Shown: positions 8,601 to 18,133 of the stretch, in pieces | Numbering within the stretch: position 1 is the first letter of the stretch | How the letters are laid out: every line of letters starts with the position of its first letter | NCBI GenBank assembly: GCA_964545735.1 | Contig: CAZJGS010000004.1 | Location: 1 to 56,199, forward strand | DNA: 56,199 nt | Origin: Pleomorphochaeta sp964545735 | GTDB taxonomy: Bacteria > Spirochaetota > Spirochaetia > Sphaerochaetales > Sphaerochaetaceae | Direction: 5' to 3' | Position numbers and translations under genes: made by a program | The notes under the pieces: generated by a model | Told to the model about the DNA's origin: nothing | What the model saw: the letters and a program-made list of their open reading frames with translations, nothing else | The model's database searches: none

Positions 8601-10729
8601 TACCAAATACTGAAAAGATTATTACTCCACAATTTAAGTTGCTTGAAGAATTTTCTCAAATCAGCTTTTCATCAAATTTAAAAATTCAGAATAATAATCT
8701 TATATTAGAAAATTTAGATTTGGATTTGGGAAACTTTTCTTTTAATAACACTTTGATTAATCTTAATGTAGAAAATTTTGATTTGGCCTTAAAATCAAAT
8801 CTTGAATTTATAAAATCCTCCGTAATTACCAATCAAAAAAGTAAAGTCGATGTAGATTTTTATTTAAACTTTCAAAAATTTATTGAAACCTTACAAAAGC
8901 AATTTTCAGTTGCTGATATCAATTATAATTCTGTAGTTACAATTTTTAATAAATTGCTGGAATATAGGAATTTTGATTATTCTTTGCTAAATAATATTAA
9001 TGGGCATCTATATTTGGAAAATTTTGATTTATTCAAGGATACAATTGAATTTGAAAAACTTTTTGATAATATATTAGGCCAAGAAATAATCATTCCAAAT
9101 ATTTATTTAGATTATGTTACTTTTAACAAAGAATTATTAATTACATCTGAGCATATATTAGCAAATGTGAATTTTGAAAATAAAAAAGCAAATATTGAAA
9201 TCAATAAAACTTTGGGCTTAGCTGGTGATTTTATTATTGATTACAAGGATAAAGTCGATATATTTGCAACAAATTTAGATATACCAATATCAATTCTAGA
9301 AAAAATTCTTTATGTAAAAATAGTTACATTGTATGGGGAAAATCTTACTGGCGAGGTGTTGATAAAAGATTTATTTGAGGTTCCCAGTTTTTATGGAGAA
9401 TTACATTCAAAAAGTTTTAAATTAAAAACCCTTTATACCAAGGAAAATGAAATAGAGGCTCCAAATATTTCAGTTATTTTAAACAAAGATAAGATTTATA
9501 CCAACAAAGCGAAAGTTAGATTTTTTGATATTGAAAATAATGAAACTATTAATTGTTATGCAAGTATTCAAGTATCGTTCTCTAATATGATTTTTCAAAA
9601 TTTTTCAGTTGAAGTTGAAAGTCCAAATTATATTCCTGTTTATTTACCACTTGGGAACATGAATCTTACAATCGACGCTAAAGGAAAAAACTATTTTAGT
9701 TTTAGTACTGACGGAAAAACCTCTTATTTAAATGGAGATGTAGTAGTTAAAGATGCAGTTATAAGAAGTGGGGTAGAACTACCACCTTGGATAATTTCAA
9801 GACAAGAGAAAAATGGAGATTTTAAAATAAGTACAGCGGAAAATAATAGTTTTTACTATCCATTTTTAGACAATCCAATTTTAAGTATTGTTTTAGCTAA
9901 AAATCAAAATTTTGAATTAAAATTTGATTCACTTTCTAAAACATATTCATCAAAAGGTGCTATAGATATATTACAAGGTGAAATTTTTTACTTTCAGAAA
10001 AATTTCTACATAAATAATGGAACTTTTTCTCTTAAAATTAATCCTCTAACAAAATTGTTAGAGCCCATTATTTCTCTAGAAGCAACTTTAAGAGAGCTTG
10101 ATTTAAATGGTGAGCCTTTAGATATTAAATTAAATGTTAATAACAATTCTCTAGAAAAACTAAGTCCAATATTTACTAGTATACCGGCGAAAGACAATAA
10201 GGAAATAATGGCAATATTAGGCCAATCATTTTCCAGTTCCAACACAAATGATACAAATAGTGTTGCTTCAATTGCCATAGCTGCAACATCAGTTTTTTCA
10301 TCTCTTGGTTTTATTGAAACTGGAGGCGTTGGTACTTTAAATAAGACCATAGCAAAAAGTTTAAATTTAGACTTTTTTAGTTTGAAAAGTAATATTGTTG
10401 AAAATATTATTTTAGAAACTTTTATTGAAGATCCTAGATATTCTTCCTTTTCACCACTTGCTAGGTATTTAAATAATACAACAGTTTTTATGGGTAAATA
10501 TTTGACTCCCAATTCTAAGTTTCAAATAATGATTAATTTGTTGGCAAGTAATGATGAAAATGCAACTAGTTTTCTCTCTAGTGACCTTGCATTAGACTTT
10601 GAAATGTCTTATGAAATTGAGAGCGAACTTGCAAAATTTTCCTTCTTCACAAATCCAACGCAGTTGTCAATTTTAGAAATTTTAGATACTATAGGATTTA
10701 GTGTAACTAAAACCATACATTTTCGTTAG
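5675..10729 (+). CDS. tamB: TamB-like translocation/assembly module protein (DUF490)
   Basis: A very large envelope protein that most likely spans the periplasm and works with the BamA-family protein encoded next to it in outer-membrane assembly or lipid transport. One N-terminal membrane segment (after KKSIFTISLILTLLLIISAI) anchors about 1650 residues of asparagine-rich beta repeats; the C-terminal third contains the DUF490/TamB region, with LDIKLNVNNNS and a final domain ending at FSVTKTIHFR. The reading frame is open from ATG 5618, but I prefer the TTG at 5675: it follows GGAGGAAGG at good spacing and starts right before the anchor, giving 1684 aa. The TATAAT at 5644-5649 would place transcription starts after the ATG. 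bamA follows after 33 bases. Confidence 0.9.
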   Translation: MKYHSTKKSIFTISLILTLLLIISAIGIFQFQAETPVQAVSKAVLSNLEMPNGYSIKIEKINESFLLSQKIEKISLNKNNKTILSISNLSINKSLFDYLDYLLFHNPLNININMQNLDINVSEPLDDLLEALSGIKIKDNTIAIQSKLEKSDAESTNNKLNILDLLNTIIQQKNIDLSHLLSPSIMVNSYNVNIEKGNIKYFDDTTTLNTNINNLNFELAQKGILNSLNLNLIDVTFNNDNNNYITDDLFITYSDNIIELSSSKIALNFQDNVAKIDQIVLKYDLQQIGQLSSDINKITYNNKLLELTVNNLKTKLTTNFKDFSLLLTPSNTYLSNGDNYIAFEAANFGLSRVNDKLSFFYKNEGETSLLFNDNLIDIFDSDLTLNSKDNFSNVKIQSIKYNKNDLTTQADNFNMTIDCISDDTNLLTDNELDITKLNIENLQKTFTQINVEVNSDIFLSNSRNTIKSSIASIFEIQDNFQNLTATVSSDNIQFDNLNKLITADINLQGPLRFAEDNIQNIEANISYSDDIFIKAVGQIENNFSNNSIKTTVLFDDFNPNDFSSYINANIPSLMNYISDETSLMGTVSFNGNLPLSKNDIVTGDINSSVLINQAKFLDSNYDIGFNFDTKIKNKILDINQLSLSIFNLRLAFDGEYNLITKSILGSFDLENIEKNEKLVEIDFKDDALYSTGFILKTATMPNFSVVGTFKNMFKSNYKIESVVNLPSDIIDLNIDLDIKNLIFKAMSTKGLALDVVIKDDIYINLDFDNFKVIDLDNSIFNGKFDFKFRNRDIWSFNINNFDFSLAQERFNFIFNGKVNQNSINLDRIDYFNSAYTPKYTGAINYNGPKYLTLFKNKFKDHYSFNFYFGDESSQIVEGSIFNNSKISNIYFDVNDLNISRYFNTKEEVLLDARVLGTTDFDSNTNIKGKIDFNETGIISTEVSDILEKNLQINTVNNASNVSLFNRVVSFIPFINLPNTEKIITPQFKLLEEFSQISFSSNLKIQNNNLILENLDLDLGNFSFNNTLINLNVENFDLALKSNLEFIKSSVITNQKSKVDVDFYLNFQKFIETLQKQFSVADINYNSVVTIFNKLLEYRNFDYSLLNNINGHLYLENFDLFKDTIEFEKLFDNILGQEIIIPNIYLDYVTFNKELLITSEHILANVNFENKKANIEINKTLGLAGDFIIDYKDKVDIFATNLDIPISILEKILYVKIVTLYGENLTGEVLIKDLFEVPSFYGELHSKSFKLKTLYTKENEIEAPNISVILNKDKIYTNKAKVRFFDIENNETINCYASIQVSFSNMIFQNFSVEVESPNYIPVYLPLGNMNLTIDAKGKNYFSFSTDGKTSYLNGDVVVKDAVIRSGVELPPWIISRQEKNGDFKISTAENNSFYYPFLDNPILSIVLAKNQNFELKFDSLSKTYSSKGAIDILQGEIFYFQKNFYINNGTFSLKINPLTKLLEPIISLEATLRELDLNGEPLDIKLNVNNNSLEKLSPIFTSIPAKDNKEIMAILGQSFSSSNTNDTNSVASIAIAATSVFSSLGFIETGGVGTLNKTIAKSLNLDFFSLKSNIVENIILETFIEDPRYSSFSPLARYLNNTTVFMGKYLTPNSKFQIMINLLASNDENATSFLSSDLALDFEMSYEIESELAKFSFFTNPTQLSILEILDTIGFSVTKTIHFR

Positions 10730-10762
10730 AATATGTAAAATGTATTACAGTTAGGAGATAAC

Positions 10763-13303
10763 ATGCTTAAAAAGATTTCTTTAATATTATTAATTTCCCT
10801 TATTAGCTTAACAAGTATTTTTGCTGCCGAGGAGACTTGGTATAATGGTGTAAAAATTTCTGAGTTTACAACAGACGGAATAATTAATGCTAATGGTGAT
10901 GAAGTTTCTAATATTTTGTTTAAATATAGGAATAAAGTTTATACGGAAGATTTATTTAATCAATTACAAACAGATTTATATGCTTTAAATTACTTTTCTT
11001 ATTTTTATGCGGAAGCAAATAGAATAAGCCCAGATTCAAATCAACTGAAAATTGATTTAACTTTTTTTGAAAAACAAATGTTAAATAAAATTGCTTTTAA
11101 AGGTAATAAAAAGTTTTCAAAATCTTCTTTATTAGATACGAGTGCACTCAGTCTAAATACCTTCTATGAAGGCAATGAGATGGTTTTAGCAACTGAGAAA
11201 ATAAAAGATTCATACTATAAAAAAGGTTATTCAAATGTCATTGTAACACCTAAATTGATTGAAAATGAGAAAGAAAATACCGTTGCTTTAGAATTTGATA
11301 TTCAAGAGGGCAAGCAAGTAGTAGTTGCTTCTATTGATTTTTTAGATAATGAGAATTTTAGTACTAAAGTATTATTGACTCAAATAAAATCAACAACAAA
11401 ATCATTATTCAAAAGTGGTTATTATTCAGATCTTAATGTTAGAACTGATATGGAAAATTTAGTAAATTTCTATTATGACCGTGGTTATATAATGGCTCAG
11501 GTAACTGAATCAACAAAAGAAATAATTGAAGAAACTGATACCATAGAAAAAATAAAACTTGTTTATAAAGTTACTGAAGGGATGATCTGGAAACTTGGAG
11601 CTTTTGATTTTGTAGGAAATACAATTTTTACAAATGAATTTTTAAATGATTATATTTCTCTAAAAGAAGGAGAAATCTTTAATCGTGGATTATGGATGAA
11701 CGAGCTTAGACAAATTTCTCAATTATACTATGATAAAGGTTATATTAATTTAGAAATTAATCCTCAAACTTCTGTTGATGAAGAAAATAGTATAGTTACA
11801 TTTAAAATAATGATAAATGAAGGCGCTCGTGCAAAAATAAATGAGATTATTCTCAAAGGAATTGGTAATACTCAAAAAGTTGTTTATACAAGAGAATTAA
11901 CTTTTAAAAAAGGTGAATATTTTAATAAATCTGCAATAGAGCAAAGTTTAAGAAATATCCAAAACACTCAATTGGTAACTGAATTAAATTATTCAATTGA
12001 TCCCATTGATGCTGAAAATTGTAATATAGTAATTGAGATTAAAGAAGGTGGACAACAAGATGTTCAATTTGGAGCTACCTTTGGTGGTACTTCTACAGAC
12101 TTTCCAATTTCTGGATTTATAAAAGTAACAGATAAAAACCTTGTAGGTTCTGGTAATGATTTGTCGACAAGTATTACTGTCTCTCCTACAACCCAAAAAG
12201 CTTCTCTCAATTTTGTTGATGAGTGGTTTAATGAAATACCTTGGTCCAATGGTTTTTCTTTCGCTATAGAGCATTCTAAAATTAAAAATATTTTAATAAA
12301 AGGTAGTGATAATTTCTACACTGGACATTTACTAGAGCCTCCTTTAGAAAATGCTTATCCTTTCGGCTATAACAGTTATGCTGATTATTTAGCAGCTAAT
12401 AAAGCTACTCCTGACTCTCAATTTTTAATGAATTATGATTTGTATAGAATATCAGTGGGATATGATACTGGTTATAGTTTCAGATATGATAACGGCTCTC
12501 TTATTTTGAGTACAGGTATGAATATTGGAATAAACAAAGCTGTTTTCGACAGTAATTATTTGCCTTTTGAAGAATTAATATATAATTATAGTTTAAGATG
12601 GCAATTCTCTAATAAATTAAATTTTGGTATTGCTTGGGATGGAAGAGATCTAATTAAAAACACAACAACCGGTTGGTACGTAGCCCAAAACTTTACCTAT
12701 GCTGGTGGTCTATTAGGTGGTTTATCTAACTATATCAAGTCATCTACTAGTTTTTCAGCCTTTACTCCTGTTTTCAAATGGGAAAAAGAAGAAAAAACTA
12801 ATCAGGTAGTTGGTTCCTTTTCAACAAATGTAAGCTTTATGCTTCCTCAATATTATAGTAAAGCAGGATCTTGGGAATTTTATGAAGCCAAAGAAGGTGC
12901 AACAGTAAATGAAATGTTATTTATTGATGGAGCTTCCTTAGCACTTGGTCACTCTGTTTTACAAGACCAGTCTTTCTTATTTGATAATAAACTATCATTA
13001 GAATACGCACTTGTGGATAATGTTTTAGCTTTGGATTCATTTGTTAGTGCAACTACCGTATCTGCAAATTTAAGCAATCTAACCAATTTTAGTAATTGGG
13101 ATTGGTATTTTGCTGGTGGGGCTGGACTTAAAATTAAGATTCCTGGATTCCCAATTGGCTTGTATTTGGTAAAAAATGCAACCCTCATAAATAGTGAAAG
13201 TGAAAAATTTACTTTCCTTGAAGGTGGTATATTTAATTTCAAAGACGATTCGATTTTTAATGGCTTGAAATTGGTATTATCCTTTTCAACAAATTTGTTT
13301 TAA
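10763..13303 (+). CDS. bamA: Outer membrane protein assembly factor BamA (Omp85)
   Basis: Inserts beta-barrel proteins into the outer membrane. The 846-residue protein begins with a signal peptide (MLKKISLILLISLISLTSIFAA), then about five POTRA domains (roughly residues 30-430, with repeated YxxxGY sequences such as YYKKGYSNV, YYDRGYIMA and YYDKGYINL), then a C-terminal beta-barrel of about 420 residues ending in an aromatic residue (FSTNLF), as outer-membrane proteins do. AGGAG precedes the ATG. It shares a transcript with tamB, and the spirochaete order tmk-tamB-bamA-mutS is preserved except that no skp-like gene lies between bamA and mutS. Confidence 0.95.
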   Translation: MLKKISLILLISLISLTSIFAAEETWYNGVKISEFTTDGIINANGDEVSNILFKYRNKVYTEDLFNQLQTDLYALNYFSYFYAEANRISPDSNQLKIDLTFFEKQMLNKIAFKGNKKFSKSSLLDTSALSLNTFYEGNEMVLATEKIKDSYYKKGYSNVIVTPKLIENEKENTVALEFDIQEGKQVVVASIDFLDNENFSTKVLLTQIKSTTKSLFKSGYYSDLNVRTDMENLVNFYYDRGYIMAQVTESTKEIIEETDTIEKIKLVYKVTEGMIWKLGAFDFVGNTIFTNEFLNDYISLKEGEIFNRGLWMNELRQISQLYYDKGYINLEINPQTSVDEENSIVTFKIMINEGARAKINEIILKGIGNTQKVVYTRELTFKKGEYFNKSAIEQSLRNIQNTQLVTELNYSIDPIDAENCNIVIEIKEGGQQDVQFGATFGGTSTDFPISGFIKVTDKNLVGSGNDLSTSITVSPTTQKASLNFVDEWFNEIPWSNGFSFAIEHSKIKNILIKGSDNFYTGHLLEPPLENAYPFGYNSYADYLAANKATPDSQFLMNYDLYRISVGYDTGYSFRYDNGSLILSTGMNIGINKAVFDSNYLPFEELIYNYSLRWQFSNKLNFGIAWDGRDLIKNTTTGWYVAQNFTYAGGLLGGLSNYIKSSTSFSAFTPVFKWEKEEKTNQVVGSFSTNVSFMLPQYYSKAGSWEFYEAKEGATVNEMLFIDGASLALGHSVLQDQSFLFDNKLSLEYALVDNVLALDSFVSATTVSANLSNLTNFSNWDWYFAGGAGLKIKIPGFPIGLYLVKNATLINSESEKFTFLEGGIFNFKDDSIFNGLKLVLSFSTNLF

Positions 13304-13307
13304 ATAT

Positions 13308-13333
13308 AATATCTCCTTCGGGAGATATTTTTT
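13308..13333 (+). terminator. Rho-independent terminator after bamA with UUCG loop
   Basis: A perfect 9-bp stem (AATATCTCC / GGAGATATT) closed by the extra-stable TTCG tetraloop is followed by a T-run. Placed 4 bases past the bamA stop codon. Confidence 0.9.
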
Positions 13334-13382
13334 ACTCTAATAAAAGCTTTAAATTTTCAATACTCCTTGGTATACTCAAATA

Positions 13383-16043
13383 ATGAAACAAGAAAAATTA
13401 ACTCCTATGATGACTCAATATTATAAAATAAAAGATCAAAACAAAGATAAAGTTCTTTTTTTTAGATTAGGTGACTTTTATGAAATGTTTGATGATGATG
13501 CTATTGAAATATCAAGATTATTAAATTTAACACTTACTCATAGATCTTCTTCTCCTATGTGTGGAATTCCTTATCATGCATCTAAAGTTTATATAAAGAG
13601 ATTGTTAGAAGCCGGTAAGAAAATTGCTATTTGTGAGCAAGTAGAAACTCCTAGTAAAGATACCAAACTTGTTAAGAGAGCAGTTGTACAAGTCATTACT
13701 CCTGCTACTGTGGTGGAGGATGATTACTTAGATTCAAAATCAGGGAATTATATAGTTTGTATTTCATATACAAGAAAAATTACTTGTGTAGCTTATAGTG
13801 ACATTACTAGTGGAGAGTTTGTTTTAAAATATTTTGAAAATGATATTAATTTTCATCAACTTAGCGCTTTTCTTTCACAATTAAGAGCTAAAGAAATATT
13901 AGTTAATGAGGATGATTATTTTGTCCACACAGATTTTTCTACTATGCTTGATGATAAAAATATAATGATAACAAAATTGCCCTCAGCACATTTTAACAAA
14001 AAGAAAGCTTTACAAAAATTGAAAGATCATTTATCGATTCAATCATTAAAGATTTTTAATATAGATGATGATTATCCTTCTATAAAAGTTGCTGGAGCTT
14101 TATTAAAGTATATTTATGATACGTCTATGTCCTCATTAGATCAAATAACTTCTTATTATATTGAAGATGATAAGTCCTTTTTAACAATTGATTCATCAAC
14201 AAGAAAAAGTTTAGAAATATTAAGTAATACACAAGATGGAACGACTCAAAATACACTATACAAAACCATAGATAAAACAATTACTAGTGGAGGTACAAGA
14301 CTTTTAAAAAAATGGCTTAGCTATCCACTAATTGATAAGAGTATAATAATTAATAGGCAACAATGGGTCGAATATTTTAAAGCAAATAGAGAAGAAAGAG
14401 AAAGAGTTAGAGAAGAATTAAAAAATGTTCTCGATATGGTTCGCTTGACTACAAGAATTAGTATGAAAAGAAATTTACCAAGTGACTTGTTAGGAATTAG
14501 TAGAACAGCCAAAGCTTTTTTTAATATAATAAAAGATGATTTTGCTCAATATGAGTGTTTAATTAATGATAATAGTGATAAAAAGATTGAAATCATGACC
14601 TCTAGAAATATAATTGAAACAGATACCATGGAAAAAATTGTTTCCCTTGTAGATTTAATTCAAAATTCTATCAATGAAACTATTTTAGGACCTTTTGAAG
14701 AAGGAAGAGTTATAAAAGTAGGATATGATAAAGAACTAGATGAGCTTAGAGCTGTAAAAAACCAAGGATCCTCCTATTTAAATGCATATATTGATAAAAT
14801 TAAAGAGCAAATAAATATCCCTCATATTAAATTGGGTCATAATAAAATTTTAGGTAATTATATAGAAGTGAGAAAGGCACATGTAGATAAAGTTCCAGAC
14901 AACTTTTACAGAAAACAAACTCTTGTTAATGCTGAGAGATTTACTAGTGATGAATTAACTGAGATTGAAACAAGAATTTTAAAAAGTAGTTTTCACGCTG
15001 AAAAAAGAGAGAGGATTGTTTATGAAACAATATTAGAGCAAGCAGCAAGTATTTCCCTTTCACTTCTTTTACTAGCTAATGCTTTAAGTCGTATTGATGT
15101 ACTCCAATCTTTTGCAGTTGTTGCTGATATTTATAATTACAATAAACCGTCCTTCGTAGATGAAAATTCTATACAAATTATAAACGGTAGACATTTAGTG
15201 GTCGAAAAACAACTGGGATTGGGATCTTTTATCGCAAATGATTTGAAATTGGAAAATAATGGTAAAAGGTTTTGTTTAATTACTGGACCTAATATGGCTG
15301 GTAAATCCACCTATTTAAGACAATGTGCCTTAATTATATTACTAGCTCAAATAGGGAGTTTTGTCCCTGCTGACAGTGCAAGGTTATCCTTAGTTGATAA
15401 GCTTTTTTGTAGAGTTGGGGCCTCAGATAATATTGCTAAAGGCGAATCCACCTTTATGGTAGAAATGCAAGAAGCTGCTCATATTTTAAGAACAGCAACA
15501 GAGAATTCATTTGTTATAATGGATGAGATAGGAAGGGGTACCAGTACTCAAGATGGTATGAGTTTAGCTCACGCCTTTATGAAACATTTGGTAAAGCTAA
15601 ATGTTAAAACGCTATTTGCAACCCATTACCATGAATTAACCTTGTTAGATGTTTCAAGTGTTAGATTGTTAACTTTAGCAGTGGAAGAAAGAGGTAAATC
15701 AATTATATTTGTAAGAAAGGTAATTGAGGGAACTGCTAATTCTTCCTATGGTCTTCATGTTGCCAAATTAGCAGGTGTACCAAAACCAATTATTAAAGAA
15801 GCTGATAAATTTCAAAGAAGACATTTTGGAGAATATACCATTAACAATGTACAAATGGATTTGTTTTCTATGGCTCAGTTAGAAGAATTAACGAATGATG
15901 AAAATAATGGAGAAAAAGAAGAAGATTTTTCATCTATTATAAATGAAGTTACAGGATATGATTTAACCACTTCAACTCCTTTACAAGCTATGATTTTTTT
16001 ACAAAAAATACAACAAGAAATTGAGGAAAAACAAAAAGAGTAA
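13383..16043 (+). CDS. mutS: DNA mismatch repair protein MutS
   Basis: Recognises base mismatches and small loops and starts repair. The 886-residue protein has the mismatch-binding N-terminus (MTQYYKIKDQNKDKVLFFRLGDFYEMF, with the Phe-x-Glu of GDFYEMFDDDA), the connector and lever domains, and the ABC-type ATPase with Walker A GPNMAGKST (about residue 638), FMVEMQEAAHIL, Walker B VIMDEIGRGTST and the TLFATHYHEL motif. Length is normal for MutS1. The ATG at 13383 lies about 50 bases beyond the bamA terminator with no strong ribosome binding site visible. mutL is not in the window. Confidence 0.97.
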   Translation: MKQEKLTPMMTQYYKIKDQNKDKVLFFRLGDFYEMFDDDAIEISRLLNLTLTHRSSSPMCGIPYHASKVYIKRLLEAGKKIAICEQVETPSKDTKLVKRAVVQVITPATVVEDDYLDSKSGNYIVCISYTRKITCVAYSDITSGEFVLKYFENDINFHQLSAFLSQLRAKEILVNEDDYFVHTDFSTMLDDKNIMITKLPSAHFNKKKALQKLKDHLSIQSLKIFNIDDDYPSIKVAGALLKYIYDTSMSSLDQITSYYIEDDKSFLTIDSSTRKSLEILSNTQDGTTQNTLYKTIDKTITSGGTRLLKKWLSYPLIDKSIIINRQQWVEYFKANREERERVREELKNVLDMVRLTTRISMKRNLPSDLLGISRTAKAFFNIIKDDFAQYECLINDNSDKKIEIMTSRNIIETDTMEKIVSLVDLIQNSINETILGPFEEGRVIKVGYDKELDELRAVKNQGSSYLNAYIDKIKEQINIPHIKLGHNKILGNYIEVRKAHVDKVPDNFYRKQTLVNAERFTSDELTEIETRILKSSFHAEKRERIVYETILEQAASISLSLLLLANALSRIDVLQSFAVVADIYNYNKPSFVDENSIQIINGRHLVVEKQLGLGSFIANDLKLENNGKRFCLITGPNMAGKSTYLRQCALIILLAQIGSFVPADSARLSLVDKLFCRVGASDNIAKGESTFMVEMQEAAHILRTATENSFVIMDEIGRGTSTQDGMSLAHAFMKHLVKLNVKTLFATHYHELTLLDVSSVRLLTLAVEERGKSIIFVRKVIEGTANSSYGLHVAKLAGVPKPIIKEADKFQRRHFGEYTINNVQMDLFSMAQLEELTNDENNGEKEEDFSSIINEVTGYDLTTSTPLQAMIFLQKIQQEIEEKQKE

Positions 16044-16047
16044 TCTA

Positions 16048-16076
16048 TTGACAAAAGATACATAGCTCAGTACTAT
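16048..16076 (+). promoter_or_regulatory. Sigma-70 promoter for the rimP-nusA-infB operon
   Basis: TTGACA (16048-16053), a 17-base spacer and TACTAT (16071-16076), directly after the mutS stop codon. The predicted start near 16083 gives a leader of about 75 bases before rimP. Confidence 0.8.
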
Positions 16077-16102
16077 TAAATTACATTATTAATTGATTTT
16101 TG

Positions 16103-16135
16103 GGAGACTGCAAATCGCCGGTCTCCTTTTTATTG
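16103..16135 (+). terminator. Attenuator-like hairpin in the rimP leader (or mutS terminator)
   Basis: GGAGAC (16103-16108) pairs with GTCTCC (16121-16126) over a 12-base loop, followed by TTTTTATT. It lies after the promoter at 16048-16076 and before the rimP start, so besides ending mutS transcripts it must be passed by the operon transcript. Confidence 0.7.
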
Positions 16136-16156
16136 GTTAAGTGAATAAGGAAAATT

Positions 16157-16657
16157 ATGAAAAATAATATTACAAAAGATCCTTTATTTGAAGAGTATGC
16201 TCCATTGCTAGAAGCAATGGGCGTAGTGATTGTAAATATTGATTTTAATGAAACCCCCTATAGTACTAAGTTGACTGTAATCATTAAATTAAAAGAGGGT
16301 GAAGTCGGCGTATCACAATGTACAAAGGTTCATAGATTAATCAAAGCTAGAATGGAACTTCAATTAGCAGAAGAGCAAGATTTTGACTTAGAAGTATCAA
16401 CTCCTGGCCTTCAGAGAAAAATAAAAGATGTATATGAGTTTACATTGTTTAAAGATAAGAGAGTTAGAGTTTATGATGTATTACAATCAAGCTGGTTCTC
16501 TGGTATAATAAAAGATGTAAAAGAAAACAGTCTTGTATTAACTAATTGTATTGATCAAGATGAAAAAAAACTTGAATCAGATTTAGATATAGATTTTGAA
16601 AATATCTCCAAAGCTAAATTGGAATATATTTGGGAGGATAGAAAACATGCCAAGTGA
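16157..16657 (+). CDS. rimP: Ribosome maturation factor RimP
   Basis: RimP helps the 30S subunit mature. The 166-residue protein has the N-terminal domain around YAPLLEAMGVVIVNIDF (about 13-29), the central VSTPGLQRKIK sequence (about 79-89; the family has VSSPGxxRPL), and a C-terminal SH3-like domain (KDKRVRVYDVLQSSWFSGIIKDV). AAGGAAAATT precedes the ATG. It heads the rimP-nusA-infB-rbfA-truB operon, one of the most conserved bacterial gene orders, and overlaps the nusA start by 11 bases. Confidence 0.93.
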   Translation: MKNNITKDPLFEEYAPLLEAMGVVIVNIDFNETPYSTKLTVIIKLKEGEVGVSQCTKVHRLIKARMELQLAEEQDFDLEVSTPGLQRKIKDVYEFTLFKDKRVRVYDVLQSSWFSGIIKDVKENSLVLTNCIDQDEKKLESDLDIDFENISKAKLEYIWEDRKHAK

Positions 16658-18122
16658 TTTAGGTGACGCTATAAAAAGAATAGTTGAAAGTGGTATTTCT
16701 GAAGATTTAGTAATAACTACTGTAGAAGATTTCTTAAAAGCTGCATATAAAAGAAAATTTGGAAGTGATGAAAATGCTGTAATTTCATTTAACGATGATT
16801 TAAGTTCTGTAGAATTGTCTTCTAGAAGAATGGTTGTTGATGAAGATAATTACTACAATACATTAATTGAAATATCTCTTGAAGAAGCTAAAGAATTTAA
16901 TGAAGAAGCTGAAATTGGTGATGTTATATTAATTCCTATTGATATTAACAAAACTTTTGATAGAATTAGCGTTCAAAGCGCTAAACAAAAAGCTCATCAA
17001 AGCTTTAGAGATATTCACAAAGATTCTATTTACAGTGAATTTAAAAGCAAAGAAGGTTGTTTGATTAATGGATATTTTAACCGTATAATTAGAAATGACA
17101 TTTTTGTAAACATTGGATCAACTGAAGGTATACTACCATCTAGATATCAATCTCCTAGAGAAAGTTATGGTCAAGATGATAAAATTAAATGTTATGTTGA
17201 AAGGGTAGAAAAAAATGATAAAGGCGTTAGAGTTATTTTATCAAGAACATCTCCTGAATTAGTAAGATATTTATTTGAATTAGAAGTTCCTGAAATTGGT
17301 CAAGGTCAAATCGATGTAATGAATGTTGCTAGAGAAGCCGGTTACAGATCAAAAGTCTCAGTAAAAACCAATAACCAAGATATTGATGCAGTTGGTGCAT
17401 GTGTTGGTTTGAAGGGAAATAGAATTCAAACTATAATAAAGGAAATTGAAGGTGAAAAAATTGATGTAATCAATTATGATCCTAATCCTGTAAACTATAT
17501 AATGAACGCCTTAACACCTGCTCAAGTTATTGATGTAGTAATTACTGATAGATTAACTTATAGAGCTATTGCAATTGTAGATGAATCACAACTATCATTA
17601 GCAATAGGTAAGGGTGGTTTAAATGTTAAATTAGCCAAAAAACTTTGTGACTGGAACATTGATGTAAAAACTCCTGCAGAATTCCAAGGAATGGATTTTG
17701 TAAATGTTGCAAAAGAAAGAGCTGAATCATTCTTTATTACTGGAGAAGAAGAAGCCTATGTTGATGAAAATCAACCAGAGGTTGCTTTAAATACAGGTAT
17801 TGATGACGATGAAATTCAATTTGCTGAAATTGACTTAGATTCAAACATTGCTGCTAAACTTCAGTTCCATGATATATATACTATTGAAGAATTTGTTAAT
17901 TTAAGTGATTCTGAGATAGAAGCCTTTGGGGATTTCTCTAAAGAGGAACTAGACGCAATCAACACAATAATATTACAATATGTTGACATTGTTGAGGAAA
18001 CTGAAGAAGATGAATATGAATATAAGTGTCCAAATTGTGGCCACACGATAACAGTCGATATGAGTGAATGCCCTGAATGTGGTACCGGCTTAGCATTTGA
18101 AACTGTTGATGAAGAGGAATAG
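16647..18122 (+). CDS. nusA: Transcription termination/antitermination protein NusA with C-terminal zinc ribbon
   Basis: NusA binds RNA polymerase and RNA to control pausing, termination and antitermination. From the ATG at 16647, with GGGAGG ten bases before it, the protein has 491 residues; the open frame reaches back to 16596, but that would run far into rimP. Visible domains: N-terminal polymerase-binding domain, S1 domain (GCLINGYFNRIIRNDIFVNIGS), KH domains (VGACVGLKGNRIQTI; LAIGKGGLNVKLAKKL), one acidic helical repeat (LQFHDIYTIEEFVNLSD), then a tail with CPNC and CPEC pairs 14 residues apart that should bind a zinc ion. The zinc ribbon is not part of the common NusA architecture. Confidence 0.95.
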   Translation: MPSDLGDAIKRIVESGISEDLVITTVEDFLKAAYKRKFGSDENAVISFNDDLSSVELSSRRMVVDEDNYYNTLIEISLEEAKEFNEEAEIGDVILIPIDINKTFDRISVQSAKQKAHQSFRDIHKDSIYSEFKSKEGCLINGYFNRIIRNDIFVNIGSTEGILPSRYQSPRESYGQDDKIKCYVERVEKNDKGVRVILSRTSPELVRYLFELEVPEIGQGQIDVMNVAREAGYRSKVSVKTNNQDIDAVGACVGLKGNRIQTIIKEIEGEKIDVINYDPNPVNYIMNALTPAQVIDVVITDRLTYRAIAIVDESQLSLAIGKGGLNVKLAKKLCDWNIDVKTPAEFQGMDFVNVAKERAESFFITGEEEAYVDENQPEVALNTGIDDDEIQFAEIDLDSNIAAKLQFHDIYTIEEFVNLSDSEIEAFGDFSKEELDAINTIILQYVDIVEETEEDEYEYKCPNCGHTITVDMSECPECGTGLAFETVDEEE

Positions 18123-18133
18123 ATTAGAAAAAT

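Noticed and set aside
10006..10512. 168-residue open frame on the minus strand inside tamB
   Set aside because: No ribosome binding site, no known motif, and it lies fully within the conserved C-terminal region of tamB.
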